Below, piece after piece: positions 30,629-41,954 of a stretch of 64,000 bases of DNA (the first letter of the stretch is position 1; each line of letters opens with the position of its first letter). A program made the position numbers and the translations under genes. The notes below the pieces were generated by a model. That model ran no database searches and was not told the DNA's origin. It was given only the letters and a program-made list of their open reading frames with translations. The DNA is from Clostridiales bacterium (GTDB lineage: Bacteria; Bacillota; Desulfotomaculia; Desulfotomaculales; VENG01), in the NCBI GenBank assembly GCA_016278505.1, contig JADQBQ010000032.1:90997-154996 (forward strand), in the 5' to 3' direction.

Positions 30629-31003
30629 TTACTTTTTAGGACGTTTCGCCCCGTACTTGGAACGACTACGATTCCTGTTTTGAACACCGGCACAGTCAAG
30701 TGCACCGCGTACTACGTGATACCTTACGCCGGGAATATCCTTAACACGTCCCCCACGCACTAACACTACAGAGTGCTCCTGCAAATTGTGTCCAATACCT
30801 GGAATATAAGCTGTAACTTCTATACCGTTAGTTAATCTTATCCTGGCAACTTTGCGTAGGGCGGAGTTCGGTTTTTTAGGTGTGGTTGTATAGACCCTTG
30901 TGCATACGCCACGCTTTTGCGGAGATCCCTTAAGTGCTGGTGAATCTGATTTTTGTGTCATATCTTTTCTACCCTTACGAATAAGCTGATGGATCGTTGG
31001 CAT
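30629..31003 (-). CDS. rpsL: 30S ribosomal protein S12
   Basis: Decoding-centre protein. The ATG at 31003 ([12 protein letters not shown]) is preferred over one two codons upstream because AGGAGG then lies 9 bases away; 124 residues. The accuracy-determining Lys residues in [12 protein letters not shown] and [12 protein letters not shown] are wild-type, so no streptomycin-resistance change is visible. Confidence 0.97.
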   Translation of the reverse strand: MPTIHQLIRKGRKDMTQKSDSPALKGSPQKRGVCTRVYTTTPKKPNSALRKVARIRLTNGIEVTAYIPGIGHNLQEHSVVLVRGGRVKDIPGVRYHVVRGALDCAGVQNRNRSRSKYGAKRPKK

Positions 31004-31087
31004 CAACATACACCTCCTTTTGTGAGACAGTAATCAAAGACTAACATGGAAGGCGGAAAAAAACCTTCCTTAAAAACATAACCGGAG

Positions 31088-31339
31088 TTACTCCTCCACT
31101 AACGCTGCTACTGCGCACCCAACTCCTATACCGCAGGCTTTACCTAAGACAACCATTGATTCAACATTTTCAACCGGTATATTATTCTCAATACATGCCT
31201 GTTTGATGGGGTCAACTATGCGCCCTTCAGCGTTTTGGGCCACGAAAATCATTTTTGCTTCTTTTTTCTGTATTGCCTTCAAAGTTTGCTTGGCCCCTAT
31301 CGTGATTTTCTTTGCATTTAACAATTTTTCTAAAGACAT
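31088..31339 (-). CDS. rplGB: L7Ae-family ribosomal protein (RplGB/YbxF type)
   Basis: 83-residue K-turn RNA-binding protein, the Bacillus YbxF homologue found between rpoC and rpsL. MSLEKLLNAKKITIGAKQTLKAI starts the protein, and VVLGKACGIGVGCAVAAL is the RNA-contact loop region. Its ATG has GGAG 7 bases upstream; a longer frame to 31405 would run into the promoter and is rejected. First gene of the str operon. The symbol is by position and family. Confidence 0.88.
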   Translation of the reverse strand: MSLEKLLNAKKITIGAKQTLKAIQKKEAKMIFVAQNAEGRIVDPIKQACIENNIPVENVESMVVLGKACGIGVGCAVAALVEE

Positions 31340-31389
31340 GGTCAGTCTCCATAAACAATAGTAACTACAGCGCATACACGCACCCGTAT

Positions 31390-31418
31390 ATAATATCACC
31401 GGCACCTGCCAATGTCAA
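31390..31418 (-). promoter_or_regulatory. sigma-A promoter for rplGB-rpsL-rpsG-fusA-tuf
   Basis: Minus strand: -35 TTGACA (31413-31418), 17-bp spacer, -10 TATTAT (31390-31395), in the 99-bp gap after rpoC. It allows the str operon to be transcribed independently of rpoBC. Confidence 0.82.
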
Positions 31419-31438
31419 TAATTAAAAGCCCTATCATT

Positions 31439-34400
31439 TTACTCGTGATTAATTGAGGAACCGGGCATCAATTCATCATATTCCGGCTGCATTTGAACAC
31501 CGCTGTCCGTTGTGCTTGCAGTTTGGTTCCATTGATCGGCTTCCCCTGCCGGCTGCACAGATTCACTCTGATCTATTTCGATAGAACGATACCTGCTCAT
31601 TCCTGTGCCGGCAGGCACCAGCTTCCCAATGATTACGTTTTCCTTAAGTCCCAACAGGGGATCAAGCTTACCCTTGATAGCAGCTTCAGTCAGAACTCTG
31701 GTGGTCTCTTGGAAGGAAGCTGCTGATAAGAAGGAGTCAGTGGCCAAGGAAGCCTTGGTGATGCCGAGAAGTACTTCCGTACTCTTGGCAGGCTCACCGC
31801 CTGCGGCTATGGTCTTTTCATTTTCCTTTTCAAAATCAAATTTATCCACCAAAACACCGGGCAGCATATCAGTATCTCCTGATTCGTCCACTCTCTTCTT
31901 GCGCATCATCTGCCGTATCATCACTTCTATATGCTTATCATTAATGTCCACGCCCTGCATTCTATAAACCTTTTGCACCTCTTGCAATAAATAAACCTGC
32001 ACCCCTCCGGGACCCTTAATCCTCAGCAAGTCATGGGGATTTACCGAACCCTCGGTAAGCTCCTGTCCGGCAATTACGGAATCCCCGTCCCGCACTTTAA
32101 TCCGTGCCCCAAAGGGTACCTGATAACTGGCCCGCTCACCATCACTGCGGGTAACATCAATCTCCAGGCGACCTTTAACTTCTTTAACCTGCACTTTTCC
32201 TTCCACTTCACTGATTATGGCCAACCCTTTAGGCTTGCGGGCCTCAAACAGTTCCTCCACCCGGGGCAAACCCTGAGTAATATCCTCCCCGGCAACACCT
32301 CCGGTGTGGAATGTGCGCATAGTAAGCTGTGTGCCCGGTTCCCCGATAGATTGAGCTGCTATTATGCCCACAGCCTCTCCAATGTCTACCCTAAGTCCTG
32401 TAGCTAAATTACGGCCGTAACAATTAATACAAACACCGGAACGTGTACGACAGGTGAAAGCTGACCTAATTCTAATCTTTTCAATCCCGGCTTCCAAGAT
32501 TTTATCAGCATCTTCTTCTTGAATTGTATCATTTGCTTTAACCAACACTTCGCCTGTTTCGGGTTGAACAATGTCTACCAAAGCCACACGTCCGACAATA
32601 CGATCACCAAACGGTTCAATAACCTCGGTACCGTCTCTGATTTCGCTTACCTCAATACCTTCATCAGTGCCGCAGTCTTCTTCCCGCACAATAACATCTT
32701 GGGAAACATCCACCAAACGCCGGGTCAGGTAACCTGAATCGGCTGTGCGCAGCGCTGTGTCAGCAAGACCTTTGCGAGCACCGTGAGTGGAAATAAAGTA
32801 TTCCAAAACCGTTAACCCCTCACGGAAGTTGGCCTTAATGGGCAGGTCGATAATCCGTCCGGACGGGTCTGCCATAAGACCCCTCATGCCTGCCAACTGT
32901 CGTATTTGTTGGATATTACCACGAGCGCCGGAATTAGCCATCATATAAACAGGATTAAATTTATTCAGGCTTTCTACCAATGCTTCGGTTACAGACTCGG
33001 TGGTCTCTCTCCAGATGCCGGTAACCTTGCGGTACCGTTCGTCTTCAGTTATAAGCCCCCGTCTGTACTGAGCTTCAACTTTTTCCACCCTGCCTTCGGC
33101 ATGAGCCAGAAGCTCCTTCTTCTTTCCAGGTATTTTAATGTCGGAAACAGCTATTGTAACCCCTGCCTGGGTGGCATACCTATAGCCCAAATACTTAAGA
33201 CCGTCCAAAAGCTCACTTGTAGCGGCAAAGCCCAGCTTTTGGTAACACTTGCTTACGATTTTACCCATGGCCTTTTTGTCTGCCACCTCGTTAAAGTACT
33301 TTAGTTCCTCAGGTAGCGCCTGGTTAAAAATAATTCTACCCACGGTGGTTTCCAATAACCCGCCGCCGGACCTGCGGATTTTAACCGGCATGTGCAAGGT
33401 AACCACCTTGTTATCATAAGCCATTATGGCCTCATTTTCATCCTTAAAGCAATACTGGGTCTTATCTACTTTGCCATCCAGCTCTTCCCGTGTTCTTGCC
33501 ATGGTAAGGTAATAGCAACCCAGAACCATATCCTGCGTGGGGATGGTTACCGGTTTACCATCCTTGGGATTCAATATGTTATGAGCTGAAAGCATTAAAA
33601 GCCGTGCCTCTGCCTGCGCCTCTGCCGACAGGGGTACGTGCACCGCCATCTGATCGCCGTCAAAGTCAGCATTATATGCGGTACATACCATGGGATGAAT
33701 TTGAATGGCCCTTCCCTCAACCAATACCGGCTCAAAAGCTTGAATGCCCAGACGGTGCAGGGTGGGGGCCCGGTTCAATAATACCGGGTGCTCACGAATC
33801 ACATCTTCCAGAACATCCCATACTTCCGGCTTTACTCTTTCCACCATTCGCTTAGCACTCTTTATGTTATGAGCATGCCCCCCATTAACGAGCTTTTTCA
33901 TTACAAAGGGCTTAAAGAGCTCAAGCGCCATTTCTTTTGGCAGCCCGCACTGGTGTATTCTCAGATGTGGCCCTACGACAATAACTGAACGCCCTGAATA
34001 GTCCACCCTTTTCCCTAAAAGGTTCTGGCGGAACCTGCCCTGCTTACCTTTTAACATGTCGCTCAAGGACTTTAAAGGACGGTTTCCTGATCCTGTGACG
34101 GCACGCCCCCGTCTCCCGTTATCAATAAGAGCGTCTACTGCTTCTTGAAGCATTCGCTTTTCATTGCGAACAATAATGTCCGGGGCTCCCAAATCTAAAA
34201 GCCTTTTCAACCTGTTATTACGGTTAATAACCCGGCGGTATAAATCATTCAAATCGGAGGTAGCAAACCGTCCGCCGTCCAACTGCACCATAGGCCTTAG
34301 TTCAGGAGGGATTACCGGTATAACGTCCAGTATCATCCAGTCAGGATTATTTCTGCTCTTTTTAAAGGCTTCTGTGACTTCAAGACGCCTGATGGCACGT

Positions 34401-35011
34401 ATCTTGCGCTGGCCGCTTACTTCCTTCAGCTCCTGGCGGAGCTCACGGTGCATCTCCGCAAGGTTAATTTCAGCCAATAAATCTTTGATGGCCTCCGCAC
34501 CCATACCTGCTTTAAAAGAGCCGCCGTATTTATCTCTGTACTCACGGTACTCGGTTTCTGTGAGTAACTGTTTTTTAATTAAAGAAGTATCACCCGGATC
34601 TATAACAATATAAGACACAAAGTATAATACTTTTTCCAAAGCCCTTGGTGACATATCTAAAAGCAATCCCATGCGGCTGGGAATTCCTTTAAAATACCAG
34701 ATATGTGAAACAGGGGCAGCCAGCTTGATATGACCTAAACGTTCCCGTCGTACTTTGGAACGGGTAACCTCCACTCCGCAACGGTCACAAACAACCCCTT
34801 TGTAACGAACCCGCTTATATTTACCGCAGTGGCATTCCCAATCCCTGGTGGGGCCAAAAATGCGCTCACAAAACAACCCGTCCCGTTCGGGTTTTAGTGT
34901 TCGATAATTTATAGTTTCAGGCTTTTTTACTTCTCCACTGGACCAGTGAAGGATCTGATCAGGGGAAGCCAAACCAATGCGGATGCGGTCAAAGTTGTGC
35001 AAGTCCAGCAA
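31439..35011 (-). CDS. rpoC: DNA-directed RNA polymerase subunit beta'
   Basis: Catalytic subunit of RNA polymerase, 1190 residues, the compact Firmicutes type without a large insertion. The N-terminal zinc site is CHCG...CDRCGVE (about 60-78). [12 protein letters not shown] carries the three catalytic Asp. A second zinc site lies at [13 protein letters not shown]. The TTG at 35011 gives [18 protein letters not shown], matching the family, with GGGAGAG upstream; a TTG six codons earlier is less likely. The C-terminal tail is acidic and poorly conserved. Confidence 0.97.
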   Translation of the reverse strand: MLDLHNFDRIRIGLASPDQILHWSSGEVKKPETINYRTLKPERDGLFCERIFGPTRDWECHCGKYKRVRYKGVVCDRCGVEVTRSKVRRERLGHIKLAAPVSHIWYFKGIPSRMGLLLDMSPRALEKVLYFVSYIVIDPGDTSLIKKQLLTETEYREYRDKYGGSFKAGMGAEAIKDLLAEINLAEMHRELRQELKEVSGQRKIRAIRRLEVTEAFKKSRNNPDWMILDVIPVIPPELRPMVQLDGGRFATSDLNDLYRRVINRNNRLKRLLDLGAPDIIVRNEKRMLQEAVDALIDNGRRGRAVTGSGNRPLKSLSDMLKGKQGRFRQNLLGKRVDYSGRSVIVVGPHLRIHQCGLPKEMALELFKPFVMKKLVNGGHAHNIKSAKRMVERVKPEVWDVLEDVIREHPVLLNRAPTLHRLGIQAFEPVLVEGRAIQIHPMVCTAYNADFDGDQMAVHVPLSAEAQAEARLLMLSAHNILNPKDGKPVTIPTQDMVLGCYYLTMARTREELDGKVDKTQYCFKDENEAIMAYDNKVVTLHMPVKIRRSGGGLLETTVGRIIFNQALPEELKYFNEVADKKAMGKIVSKCYQKLGFAATSELLDGLKYLGYRYATQAGVTIAVSDIKIPGKKKELLAHAEGRVEKVEAQYRRGLITEDERYRKVTGIWRETTESVTEALVESLNKFNPVYMMANSGARGNIQQIRQLAGMRGLMADPSGRIIDLPIKANFREGLTVLEYFISTHGARKGLADTALRTADSGYLTRRLVDVSQDVIVREEDCGTDEGIEVSEIRDGTEVIEPFGDRIVGRVALVDIVQPETGEVLVKANDTIQEEDADKILEAGIEKIRIRSAFTCRTRSGVCINCYGRNLATGLRVDIGEAVGIIAAQSIGEPGTQLTMRTFHTGGVAGEDITQGLPRVEELFEARKPKGLAIISEVEGKVQVKEVKGRLEIDVTRSDGERASYQVPFGARIKVRDGDSVIAGQELTEGSVNPHDLLRIKGPGGVQVYLLQEVQKVYRMQGVDINDKHIEVMIRQMMRKKRVDESGDTDMLPGVLVDKFDFEKENEKTIAAGGEPAKSTEVLLGITKASLATDSFLSAASFQETTRVLTEAAIKGKLDPLLGLKENVIIGKLVPAGTGMSRYRSIEIDQSESVQPAGEADQWNQTASTTDSGVQMQPEYDELMPGSSINHE

Positions 35012-35038
35012 GGAACTCTCTCCCTTCAAGGGTATATT

Positions 35039-38000
35039 TTACTTTTCTTTTGCATCTGTCAGCGCCTTATCTAGGAGCTTTTTGGCCAGACCCTCCTTCG
35101 CTTCACTTTTCTCCTGGGTCTCCTCCTTCTCGCCATCTTCCCCATCCATTTTAGTTTCCTCTTTATCTTGGGGAGTCTTGCGATTTTCGGAACCATTGTG
35201 CAAATCTATACCCAGTTCCTTTGCGGTTTCAGCCACATCTTCTTCAACTTCCTTAATCTCAACCTCTTCATCGTCTTCGGAAAGCACTTTCACATCTAAT
35301 CCCAAACTCTGCAATTCTTTAATTAACACCTTAAAGGATTCGGGTACACCAGGTTCGGGTACATTTTCTCCTTTTACAATGGCTTCGTAAGTTTTCACCC
35401 GGCCGACCACATCGTCCGATTTTACTGTTAAAATTTCCTGCAGGGTATGTGCTGCACCATAAGCTTCCAAGGCCCACACTTCCATCTCTCCGAAACGCTG
35501 CCCTCCGAATTGGGCTTTCCCGCCCAAAGGCTGTTGTGTAACTAAAGAATAAGGGCCGGTGGAACGGCCATGGATCTTATCATCCACCAAGTGGGCCAGT
35601 TTTAACATATATACATAGCCTACCGTAACTTCACTATCAAAAGGCTCACCGGTCCTACCATCATATAAATTCACTTTTCCATTCTCCGGCAGTCCGGCTT
35701 TAGCGAGGAAATCACGCATATCTTGTTCGGAAACTCCGTTAAACACCGGAGTGGCTACATTGTAACCCAAAGTTTTAGCAGCCCAACCCAGATGGCACTC
35801 CAAAACCTGCCCAATATTCATTCGGGACGGGACACCAAGGGGGTTCAAAACTATTTCAATGGGAGTGCCATCAGGCAAAAAGGGCATATCCTCTTCCGGC
35901 ATAATACGAGCAATAACCCCTTTATTACCGTGACGGCCTGCCATTTTATCGCCTTCGGAAATCTTACGCTTTTGCCCAAGGTAAACGCGAACCAGTTGAT
36001 TTACTCCCGGCGGCAGTTCATCCCCATTGTCCCTTGAAAACACCTTAACGTCTACCACTTTTCCCGACTCACCGTGTGGCACACGCAGTGAGGTGTCGCG
36101 AACTTCCCTGGCCTTTTCACCAAAGATAGCACGCAGAAGTCTTTCTTCAGCAGTAAGCTCTGTCTCTCCCTTAGGGGTCACTTTACCTACTAGAATATCT
36201 CCGGGGCGCACTTCAGCTCCGGTCCTAATTATCCCGCGTTCATCCAGGTCTTTAAGGATTTCTTCACCAACATTGGGAATATCCCGTGTGATTTCCTCCG
36301 GTCCCAGTTTGGTGTCCCTGGCGTCACATTCATACTCTTCAATGTGTATGGATGTAAAAAAATCGTCCTTAACTGATTTTTCACTGATCAAAATGGCATC
36401 CTCATAGTTATAGCCTTCCCAGGGCATGAATGCCACCAAAATATTCCTTCCCAGGGCTAGCTCTGCTTTATCGGTAGAAGCACCGTCGGCGATAACATCA
36501 CCTGCTTCCACCCGCATGCCTTTTTTAACTATAGGTTTTTGGTTAATACAAGTTCCCTGGTTGGACCTGGCAAATTTCAAGAGCTTGTAAGTATCTAATT
36601 TATCATCTTCGGTTTTTATGATGATTTGCTTGCCGGTAACCCGCTCAATAACACCGCCGTTCTTGGCAATAACAACTACCCCGGAATCTCGTGCTGCTTT
36701 ATATTCAATGCCGGTTCCCACTACAGGTGCACTAGTCCTTAAAAGAGGCACAGCCTGCCGCTGCATGTTTGCACCCATGAGGGCCCGGTTGGCGTCATCA
36801 TGCTCTAGAAACGGAATCAAGGATGTGGCTACACTAAATACCTGTTTGGGAGATACATCCATGTAATCCACTTTGTCGGCACGTACCTTTAAAATCTCAT
36901 GCCCATGCCTAGAATTTACCTGCTCCGAAGCGAAGTAACCGTTTTCATCCAAAGGCGCGTTAGCCTGGGCTACAATATACTTATCTTCCTCGTCAGCAGT
37001 AAGATAGACTATCTCATCTGTCACTTTCTTGTTTTCTTTATCTACTTTTCGATAAGGTGTCTCAATAAAACCGTAACGGTTGATTCTGGCATAACTGCTT
37101 AAAGAACCTATCAGCCCGATATTAGGACCTTCAGGAGTCTCAATGGGACACATGCGGCCATAGTGAGAGTGATGCACGTCACGCACCTCAAAGCCCGCTC
37201 TTTCCCTGCTCAAACCACCCGGTCCCAAAGCCGACAGCCTTCGTTTATGGGTGAGTTCGGCCAGAGGATTTGTCTGGTCCATAAACTGGCTCAACTGGCT
37301 CGAGCCAAAGAATTCCTTGATAGAGGCCACAACAGGCCTTATATTTATTAAAACCTGTGGGGTAATCACATCCACATCCTGGATGGTCATGCGCTCCCGG
37401 ACTACGCGCTCCATACGTGAAAGCCCAATGCGGAACTGGTTCTGCAAGAGCTCTCCCACAGAACGAATACGCCTGTTCCCCAAATGGTCTATATCATCTA
37501 CCTGTCCTTCTCCTTCTATCAAGCGCAGCAGGTATTTGATGGCTTCAATTATATCCGTAGGAGTAAGTTCTCTGATAAATGATGGCTGGCTGCCCTCTTC
37601 ACCTTCGACCGGTTCATGGTATAGAATACCATGTTGAAGTTTCTTGTTAACTTTATACCTTCCCACATGTGCCAGGTCATAACGTTTAGGGTCAAAGAAT
37701 AAAGTATTTAAAAGGCTTTTAGCACTTTCCACGGTGGGAGGCTCTCCCGGGCGCAGCCTTTTATATATCTCAACCAGAGCTTCCTCTTCGGTCTCGGTGT
37801 TATCCCTGGTGAGTGTATCCTGTATGGATTTATTTTCTTGGAAAAGCTCCATTATCATGTTGTTGGATCCATACCCCAGGGAACGCACTAAGACCGTAAC
37901 CGGGATTTTCCTGGTACGGTCAACCCGAACAAAAACATGATCGTTGACATCGGTTTCGAACTCCAACCATGCCCCGCGATTTGGAATAATGGTTGCGGTA

Positions 38001-38464
38001 AACAACTTTTTACCGCTAGGGTCGAGCTGCTCGGCAAAATAGACCCCGGGAGAACGCACCAGCTGACTGACAATGACTCGTTCCGCCCCGTTAATGATAA
38101 ATGTCCCTTTCTCGGTCATCAACGGGAAGTCACCCATAAAAACTTCCTGTTCTTTAACTTCTCCTGTTTCCTTATTAATAAGACGCACCTTTACACGGAG
38201 CGGAGCCGCATAAGTGACATCTCGCTCTTTACAATCCTCTACGTCATACTTCGGCTCCCCTAAGGTGTAATCAAGAAACTCTAAAACTAAATTACCTGTG
38301 AAATCATTAATGGGGGAAATATCATGAAATACTTCGCGCAATCCGTTCTCCAAAAACCACTCATAAGAATTACGCTGCACTTCAATAAGGTTAGGAAGGT
38401 CCAGAACTTCTTCCAGCTTGCCAAAGTTATACCTAGCCCCGGCACCCACCTGATTTGTTATCAT
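35039..38464 (-). CDS. rpoB: DNA-directed RNA polymerase subunit beta
   Basis: RNA polymerase subunit, 1141 residues. The rifampicin pocket [32 protein letters not shown] is wild-type in appearance (split: [19 protein letters not shown] then [14 protein letters not shown]). The C-terminal 70 residues beyond [12 protein letters not shown] form a highly charged Glu/Lys-rich tail typical of low-GC Gram-positives. The ATG at 38464 matches family starts; a GTG five codons earlier abuts the AAGGGG site. Its own promoter lies at 38653-38681. Confidence 0.97.
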   Translation of the reverse strand: MITNQVGAGARYNFGKLEEVLDLPNLIEVQRNSYEWFLENGLREVFHDISPINDFTGNLVLEFLDYTLGEPKYDVEDCKERDVTYAAPLRVKVRLINKETGEVKEQEVFMGDFPLMTEKGTFIINGAERVIVSQLVRSPGVYFAEQLDPSGKKLFTATIIPNRGAWLEFETDVNDHVFVRVDRTRKIPVTVLVRSLGYGSNNMIMELFQENKSIQDTLTRDNTETEEEALVEIYKRLRPGEPPTVESAKSLLNTLFFDPKRYDLAHVGRYKVNKKLQHGILYHEPVEGEEGSQPSFIRELTPTDIIEAIKYLLRLIEGEGQVDDIDHLGNRRIRSVGELLQNQFRIGLSRMERVVRERMTIQDVDVITPQVLINIRPVVASIKEFFGSSQLSQFMDQTNPLAELTHKRRLSALGPGGLSRERAGFEVRDVHHSHYGRMCPIETPEGPNIGLIGSLSSYARINRYGFIETPYRKVDKENKKVTDEIVYLTADEEDKYIVAQANAPLDENGYFASEQVNSRHGHEILKVRADKVDYMDVSPKQVFSVATSLIPFLEHDDANRALMGANMQRQAVPLLRTSAPVVGTGIEYKAARDSGVVVIAKNGGVIERVTGKQIIIKTEDDKLDTYKLLKFARSNQGTCINQKPIVKKGMRVEAGDVIADGASTDKAELALGRNILVAFMPWEGYNYEDAILISEKSVKDDFFTSIHIEEYECDARDTKLGPEEITRDIPNVGEEILKDLDERGIIRTGAEVRPGDILVGKVTPKGETELTAEERLLRAIFGEKAREVRDTSLRVPHGESGKVVDVKVFSRDNGDELPPGVNQLVRVYLGQKRKISEGDKMAGRHGNKGVIARIMPEEDMPFLPDGTPIEIVLNPLGVPSRMNIGQVLECHLGWAAKTLGYNVATPVFNGVSEQDMRDFLAKAGLPENGKVNLYDGRTGEPFDSEVTVGYVYMLKLAHLVDDKIHGRSTGPYSLVTQQPLGGKAQFGGQRFGEMEVWALEAYGAAHTLQEILTVKSDDVVGRVKTYEAIVKGENVPEPGVPESFKVLIKELQSLGLDVKVLSEDDEEVEIKEVEEDVAETAKELGIDLHNGSENRKTPQDKEETKMDGEDGEKEETQEKSEAKEGLAKKLLDKALTDAKEK

Positions 38465-38652
38465 ATTTACGGACCACACCCCTTAATAGAGATAAAACAA
38501 ACAATGAAAAGCAAGGTCTTGTTTCTAAAACAATACCTCGCTTAAAATACGGTCGCCTACCCTATCCAATCTATTATTTCCCAAAATACATATCCAAATA
38601 CTATGTTCAAATAAAAAATTACCTCAAATTACAAACAAAATGACATTATTAA

Positions 38653-38681
38653 ATGTTAGCACAAGAGTAAGTACCTGTCAA
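38653..38681 (-). promoter_or_regulatory. sigma-A promoter for rpoB-rpoC
   Basis: Minus strand: -35 TTGACA (38676-38681), 17-bp spacer, -10 TAACAT (38653-38658). It gives an untranslated leader of roughly 180 bases before rpoB and lies downstream of a strong hairpin that can end rplJL transcripts. Confidence 0.8.
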
Positions 38682-38696
38682 CATTAATTCATTATT

Positions 38697-38739
38697 GTAC
38701 CAAAAAGATTCCGGTAACAGCCCGGAATCTTTTTGGTAC
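38697..38739 (-). terminator. strong hairpin between rplL and rpoB
   Basis: GTACCAAAAAGATTCCGG (38697-38714) pairs with CCGGAATCTTTTTGGTAC (38722-38739), an 18-bp near-perfect stem with a T run inside the 3' arm. It could terminate or process the rplJL transcript so that rpoBC depends partly on its own promoter. Confidence 0.65.
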
Positions 38740-38803
38740 ACCTACTTGTACTCTAAGGTTTGGATAACATCTTTAAAAACCGGCAAGCGGCTTAGCAGTC
38801 ACC

Positions 38804-38947
38804 TCAGGTAGGGCCGGAGGAAAAAAACATTACAGCACCCGCGGCGCCGACCAAAAAGGTCCAAATACTCGGCAGATCCGAAAAGACGGCAAACCCTATG
38901 ACAAGCATGCCTCCAAACCTTAACAACATCTTTAACTTTCGGGGCAT
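38804..38947 (-). CDS. small hypothetical membrane peptide (47 aa)
   Basis: I do not recognise this protein. An ATG at 38947, preceded by AGGGGGTG at 9 bases, opens a frame starting MPRKLKMLLRFGGMLV and ending FFSSGPT. Two hydrophobic stretches (about 11-22 and 29-42) separated by SDLPS suggest a two-helix hairpin with a basic N-terminus. It begins 33 bp after rplL in the same direction and ends before the rplL-rpoB hairpin, so it should be co-transcribed with rplJL. The good ribosome binding site and amphipathic design argue for a real gene; its shortness argues for caution. Confidence 0.55.
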   Translation of the reverse strand: MPRKLKMLLRFGGMLVIGFAVFSDLPSIWTFLVGAAGAVMFFSSGPT

Positions 38948-38980
38948 CTTAATAAACACCCCCTTCTAGGTAAAGAAGAC

Positions 38981-39358
38981 TTATTTTATATCTACGCTGG
39001 CGCCAACTTCTTCCAACTTAGCCTTGAGTGCCTCTGCATCTTCCTTGCTAATTTGTTCCTTAATGGGCTTGGGAGCATTGTCGACAACCTCTTTTGCCTC
39101 TTTTAGGCCAAGGCCTGTAGCCTCACGTACTACTTTAATAACATTAATCTTTTTATCTCCTACAGAAGCAAGAACTACATCAAATTCAGTTTGCTCTTCC
39201 GCAGCTTCTTCAGCACCTGCACCGGCCGGTGCTGCAACAGCTGCTACGGGGGCAGCCGCACTTACACCAAACTCATCTTCAAAAGCTTTTACTAATTCCG
39301 CTAATTCCAATACGGAAAGCTCTTTTACAGCATCCAGAATTTCTTGTACTTTGGACAT
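38981..39358 (-). CDS. rplL: 50S ribosomal protein L7/L12
   Basis: Multi-copy stalk protein recruiting translation factors, 125 residues. It has the N-terminal dimerisation domain, an Ala/Pro/Gly hinge (about 36-54) and the C-terminal domain with [20 protein letters not shown]. Confidence 0.97.
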   Translation of the reverse strand: MSKVQEILDAVKELSVLELAELVKAFEDEFGVSAAAPVAAVAAPAGAGAEEAAEEQTEFDVVLASVGDKKINVIKVVREATGLGLKEAKEVVDNAPKPIKEQISKEDAEALKAKLEEVGASVDIK

Positions 39359-39407
39359 TTTTTAAATTACCTCCTATTTTTTAAGTTGAGATTAAGATTT
39401 GTTAGAA

Positions 39408-39944
39408 CTAGCCGGCGCTCTCCCCGGCCTTTTGCTTGCGAATAGCTTCCAGAGCATAAGCAAAATTACGCAGCAGTGCTTGCAAAGCCCCTGCAAAGCC
39501 CGTAAGCGGCGCCTGCATTCCACGGGCCACCTGTGCCAGCAAAACTTCCCTGGACGGCAAGTCCGCCAATGCCTGTATGGCAGCTACATCAACAACACTA
39601 CCTTCCAGTACACCTGCTTTTATTTCTAACTCTTTATGTTCCTTGGCAATTTCCTTTAGAACTTTCGCTGGTGCAACAGGGTCATTAACACAAGTGGCTA
39701 TCGCCGTAGGGCCCTCCAAGAATGGATCTAAGCCTTCGAGTCCTATCTCATGTGCGACTCGTTTGGTAAGAGTGTTTTTGACTACTTTAAATTCACTTTC
39801 GGCAGCCTGCATCTTGCGGCGCAGCTTATTCATAGCCGCAACATCCAAACCTCTGTAATCCGCAAGGATAACTACCTGTGAATTTTGCAATCTTTCTTTT
39901 AGCATTTCTATCACGGCTTCTTTTTCCTGTCTACTAATCGGCAT
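39408..39944 (-). CDS. rplJ: 50S ribosomal protein L10
   Basis: Stalk base that anchors L7/L12, 178 residues. Conserved LADYRGLDVAAMNKLRRKM and VKNTLTKRVAHEIG. The L10-(L12) complex is known to bind its own leader, which is present upstream. Confidence 0.96.
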   Translation of the reverse strand: MPISRQEKEAVIEMLKERLQNSQVVILADYRGLDVAAMNKLRRKMQAAESEFKVVKNTLTKRVAHEIGLEGLDPFLEGPTAIATCVNDPVAPAKVLKEIAKEHKELEIKAGVLEGSVVDVAAIQALADLPSREVLLAQVARGMQAPLTGFAGALQALLRNFAYALEAIRKQKAGESAG

Positions 39945-40134
39945 TCAATGCACCTCCCTTCCTTTTTGGCAAAAGGACAAAATAAAGATCCCTGGCAGAC
40001 AATACACCAGGGACCCAAAAATAACAGGTTAAAATTCCCGGCCTCGGATGGCGGCGCGTCGTCCTTTAAGCAGATGCACCATCTGTCTGCAGCTCAACAT
40101 CATTATGTTTTTGATATTTATAGTACCTGCGATC
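39945..40134 (-). promoter_or_regulatory. L10-type leader of rplJ-rplL
   Basis: The 190-base leader between rplA and rplJ folds into several stems, including one around GCAGACAGATGGTGCATCTGC and a GC-rich stretch CGCGCCGCCATCCGAGG. It ends in an attenuator hairpin. Position and length fit the L10 leader known in Firmicutes; this assignment is by analogy and not by a covariance search. Confidence 0.55.
39978..40013 (-). terminator. attenuator hairpin in the rplJ leader
   Basis: Minus strand TCCCTGG (40007-40013) pairs with CCAGGGA (39989-39995) and is followed by the T-rich TCTTTATTTT. It lies 35 bases before rplJ, where premature termination would reduce rplJL expression relative to rplKA. 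Confidence 0.7.
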
Positions 40135-40833
40135 CTACTTAGCACTGGCCTTCTGTGCGTTGACCTTTATCCCAGGTCCCATGGTGGAGGCCAAAGTGAC
40201 ACCCTTAATATACGTTCCTTTGGCAGCTGAAGGCTTAACCTTGATCAACTGCTCCACAAGGGTGCGAAGATTTTCCTGCAATTTATCGGCATCAAAAGAT
40301 ACCTTTCCTATGGGGGCATGGATATTGCCCGCCTTATCGACCCTGTACTCAATTTTACCGGCCTTGGCTTCTTGAACCGCCCGCCCAACATCCATAGTCA
40401 CTGTTCCGGTCTTCGGGTTCGGCATCAGACCACGGGGGCCCAATATACGTCCAAGCTTACCAACCGTGCCCATCATGTCCGGTGTAGCAATGGCCACATC
40501 GAAGTCAAGCCATCCACCCTGAATCTTTTCTACCATATCCTCGGCTCCGACAAAGTCAGCGCCTGCGTCTTCGGCCTCTTTAGCCTTATCGCCTTTAGCA
40601 AACACTAGAACAGCAGCGGTTTTACCGGTACCATGGGGAAGAACTATAGCCCCCCGCACCTGCTGATCGGCGTGCCTGGGGTCAACCCCTAACCGGATAG
40701 CAACTTCAACTGATTCATCAAACTTAGCCTTGGCCAGTTTTTTAACCATTTCACAAGCCTCGGCAGGTTCGTATTCCTGATATCTATCTATTTCTTTAAG
40801 AGCATCCTGATAATTCTTGCCGTGTTTAGGCAT
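40135..40833 (-). CDS. rplA: 50S ribosomal protein L1
   Basis: L1-stalk protein and translational repressor of rplKA in many bacteria; 232 residues from the ATG at 40833 ([16 protein letters not shown]). Conserved [14 protein letters not shown] and [18 protein letters not shown]. Confidence 0.97.
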   Translation of the reverse strand: MPKHGKNYQDALKEIDRYQEYEPAEACEMVKKLAKAKFDESVEVAIRLGVDPRHADQQVRGAIVLPHGTGKTAAVLVFAKGDKAKEAEDAGADFVGAEDMVEKIQGGWLDFDVAIATPDMMGTVGKLGRILGPRGLMPNPKTGTVTMDVGRAVQEAKAGKIEYRVDKAGNIHAPIGKVSFDADKLQENLRTLVEQLIKVKPSAAKGTYIKGVTLASTMGPGIKVNAQKASAK

Positions 40834-40898
40834 CCAACAACCTCCTTGTGGTAGATCGGAAAAATTATTTCCTCCCACGCAAAACCTTATAAATTCTA

Positions 40899-41321
40899 TT
40901 ACTTAACTTCGATTCCCATGCTGCGGGCTGTACCTTCAACCATACGCATAGCCCCCTCGACCGAAGCCGCATTCAAATCCTGCATCTTAGTCTCGGCTAT
41001 TTCTTTTACCTGATCCTTGGTTACTTTGCCTACCTTATTCTTATTGGGCTCACCGGAAGCCTTTTCGAGCCCTGCAGCCTTTTTCAATAAGTCCGCAGCA
41101 GGTGGTGTCTTGGTAATAAAACTAAAAGAACGATCTTCATATACCGTAATCTCGACAGGGATAATCATGCCGGCGCTTTTTGCGGTACGTTCATTATATT
41201 CCTTGACAAACTGCATAATATTAACCCCGTGCTGTCCTAATGCCGGTCCTACCGGCGGAGCAGGGGTAGCCTTGCCGGCCGGCACTTGCAATTTAATAAC
41301 TGCAGCTACCTTTTTAGCCAA
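40899..41321 (-). CDS. rplK: 50S ribosomal protein L11
   Basis: GTPase-centre protein, 140 residues. The TTG at 41321 gives [20 protein letters not shown] with GGGAGGTG 7 bases upstream; longer frames lack support. The thiostrepton-site Pro-rich N-domain [15 protein letters not shown] is intact. Confidence 0.97.
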   Translation of the reverse strand: MAKKVAAVIKLQVPAGKATPAPPVGPALGQHGVNIMQFVKEYNERTAKSAGMIIPVEITVYEDRSFSFITKTPPAADLLKKAAGLEKASGEPNKNKVGKVTKDQVKEIAETKMQDLNAASVEGAMRMVEGTARSMGIEVK

Positions 41322-41376
41322 ATCTTCACACCTCCCAGGTCGCAGCACACCATGTGCCTGACAAATCTATTAGTCA

Positions 41377-41904
41377 CTAACTTATCTTTTCCACCTGGCC
41401 AAATTCCAATTCCACAGGGGTCTCACGGCCAAACATGGAAATACTTACTTTCATCTTGCCTTTATCGGCGTAAATTTCTTCAATTTCACCACTGAAATTT
41501 TCAAATGGCCCCTCAACTACCCGTACATGCTCACCCGGGGTGAAGTCCACTTTGGGCTCTGCTTCTTCCATACCCATTTGCTTCATTATGGATTGAGCTT
41601 CCTGCTCATTCAAAGGTATGGGCTTCGCGCCGCTGCCCACAAAACCGGTAACTCCCGGCGTATTTCGAACTACATACCAGGAATCGTCACTCATCATCAT
41701 TTCCACCAACACATAACCAGGGAACACCTTTTTTTTGGTAACCTTACGCTTACCATCCTTAATTTCTACCTCGTCCTCCATGGGAACAAGTATCCTGAAT
41801 ATCTTGTCCTCCATGCTCATGGACTCTATACGCTTCTCAAGGTTTGCCTTTACCTTATTCTCATATCCGGAGTAGGTATGCACCACATACCATAGTTTGC
41901 TCAT
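41377..41904 (-). CDS. nusG: transcription termination/antitermination protein NusG
   Basis: RNA polymerase elongation factor, 175 residues. NGN domain from KLWYVVHTYSGYENKVK, and a C-terminal KOW domain with FTPGEHVRVVEGPFENFSG. It lies between secE and rplK as usual. Confidence 0.96.
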   Translation of the reverse strand: MSKLWYVVHTYSGYENKVKANLEKRIESMSMEDKIFRILVPMEDEVEIKDGKRKVTKKKVFPGYVLVEMMMSDDSWYVVRNTPGVTGFVGSGAKPIPLNEQEAQSIMKQMGMEEAEPKVDFTPGEHVRVVEGPFENFSGEIEEIYADKGKMKVSISMFGRETPVELEFGQVEKIS

Positions 41905-41954
41905 AAATTCAAGGGACCCAGCTCAATCCAGGCCCCTCACCTCCTCAAAATATT

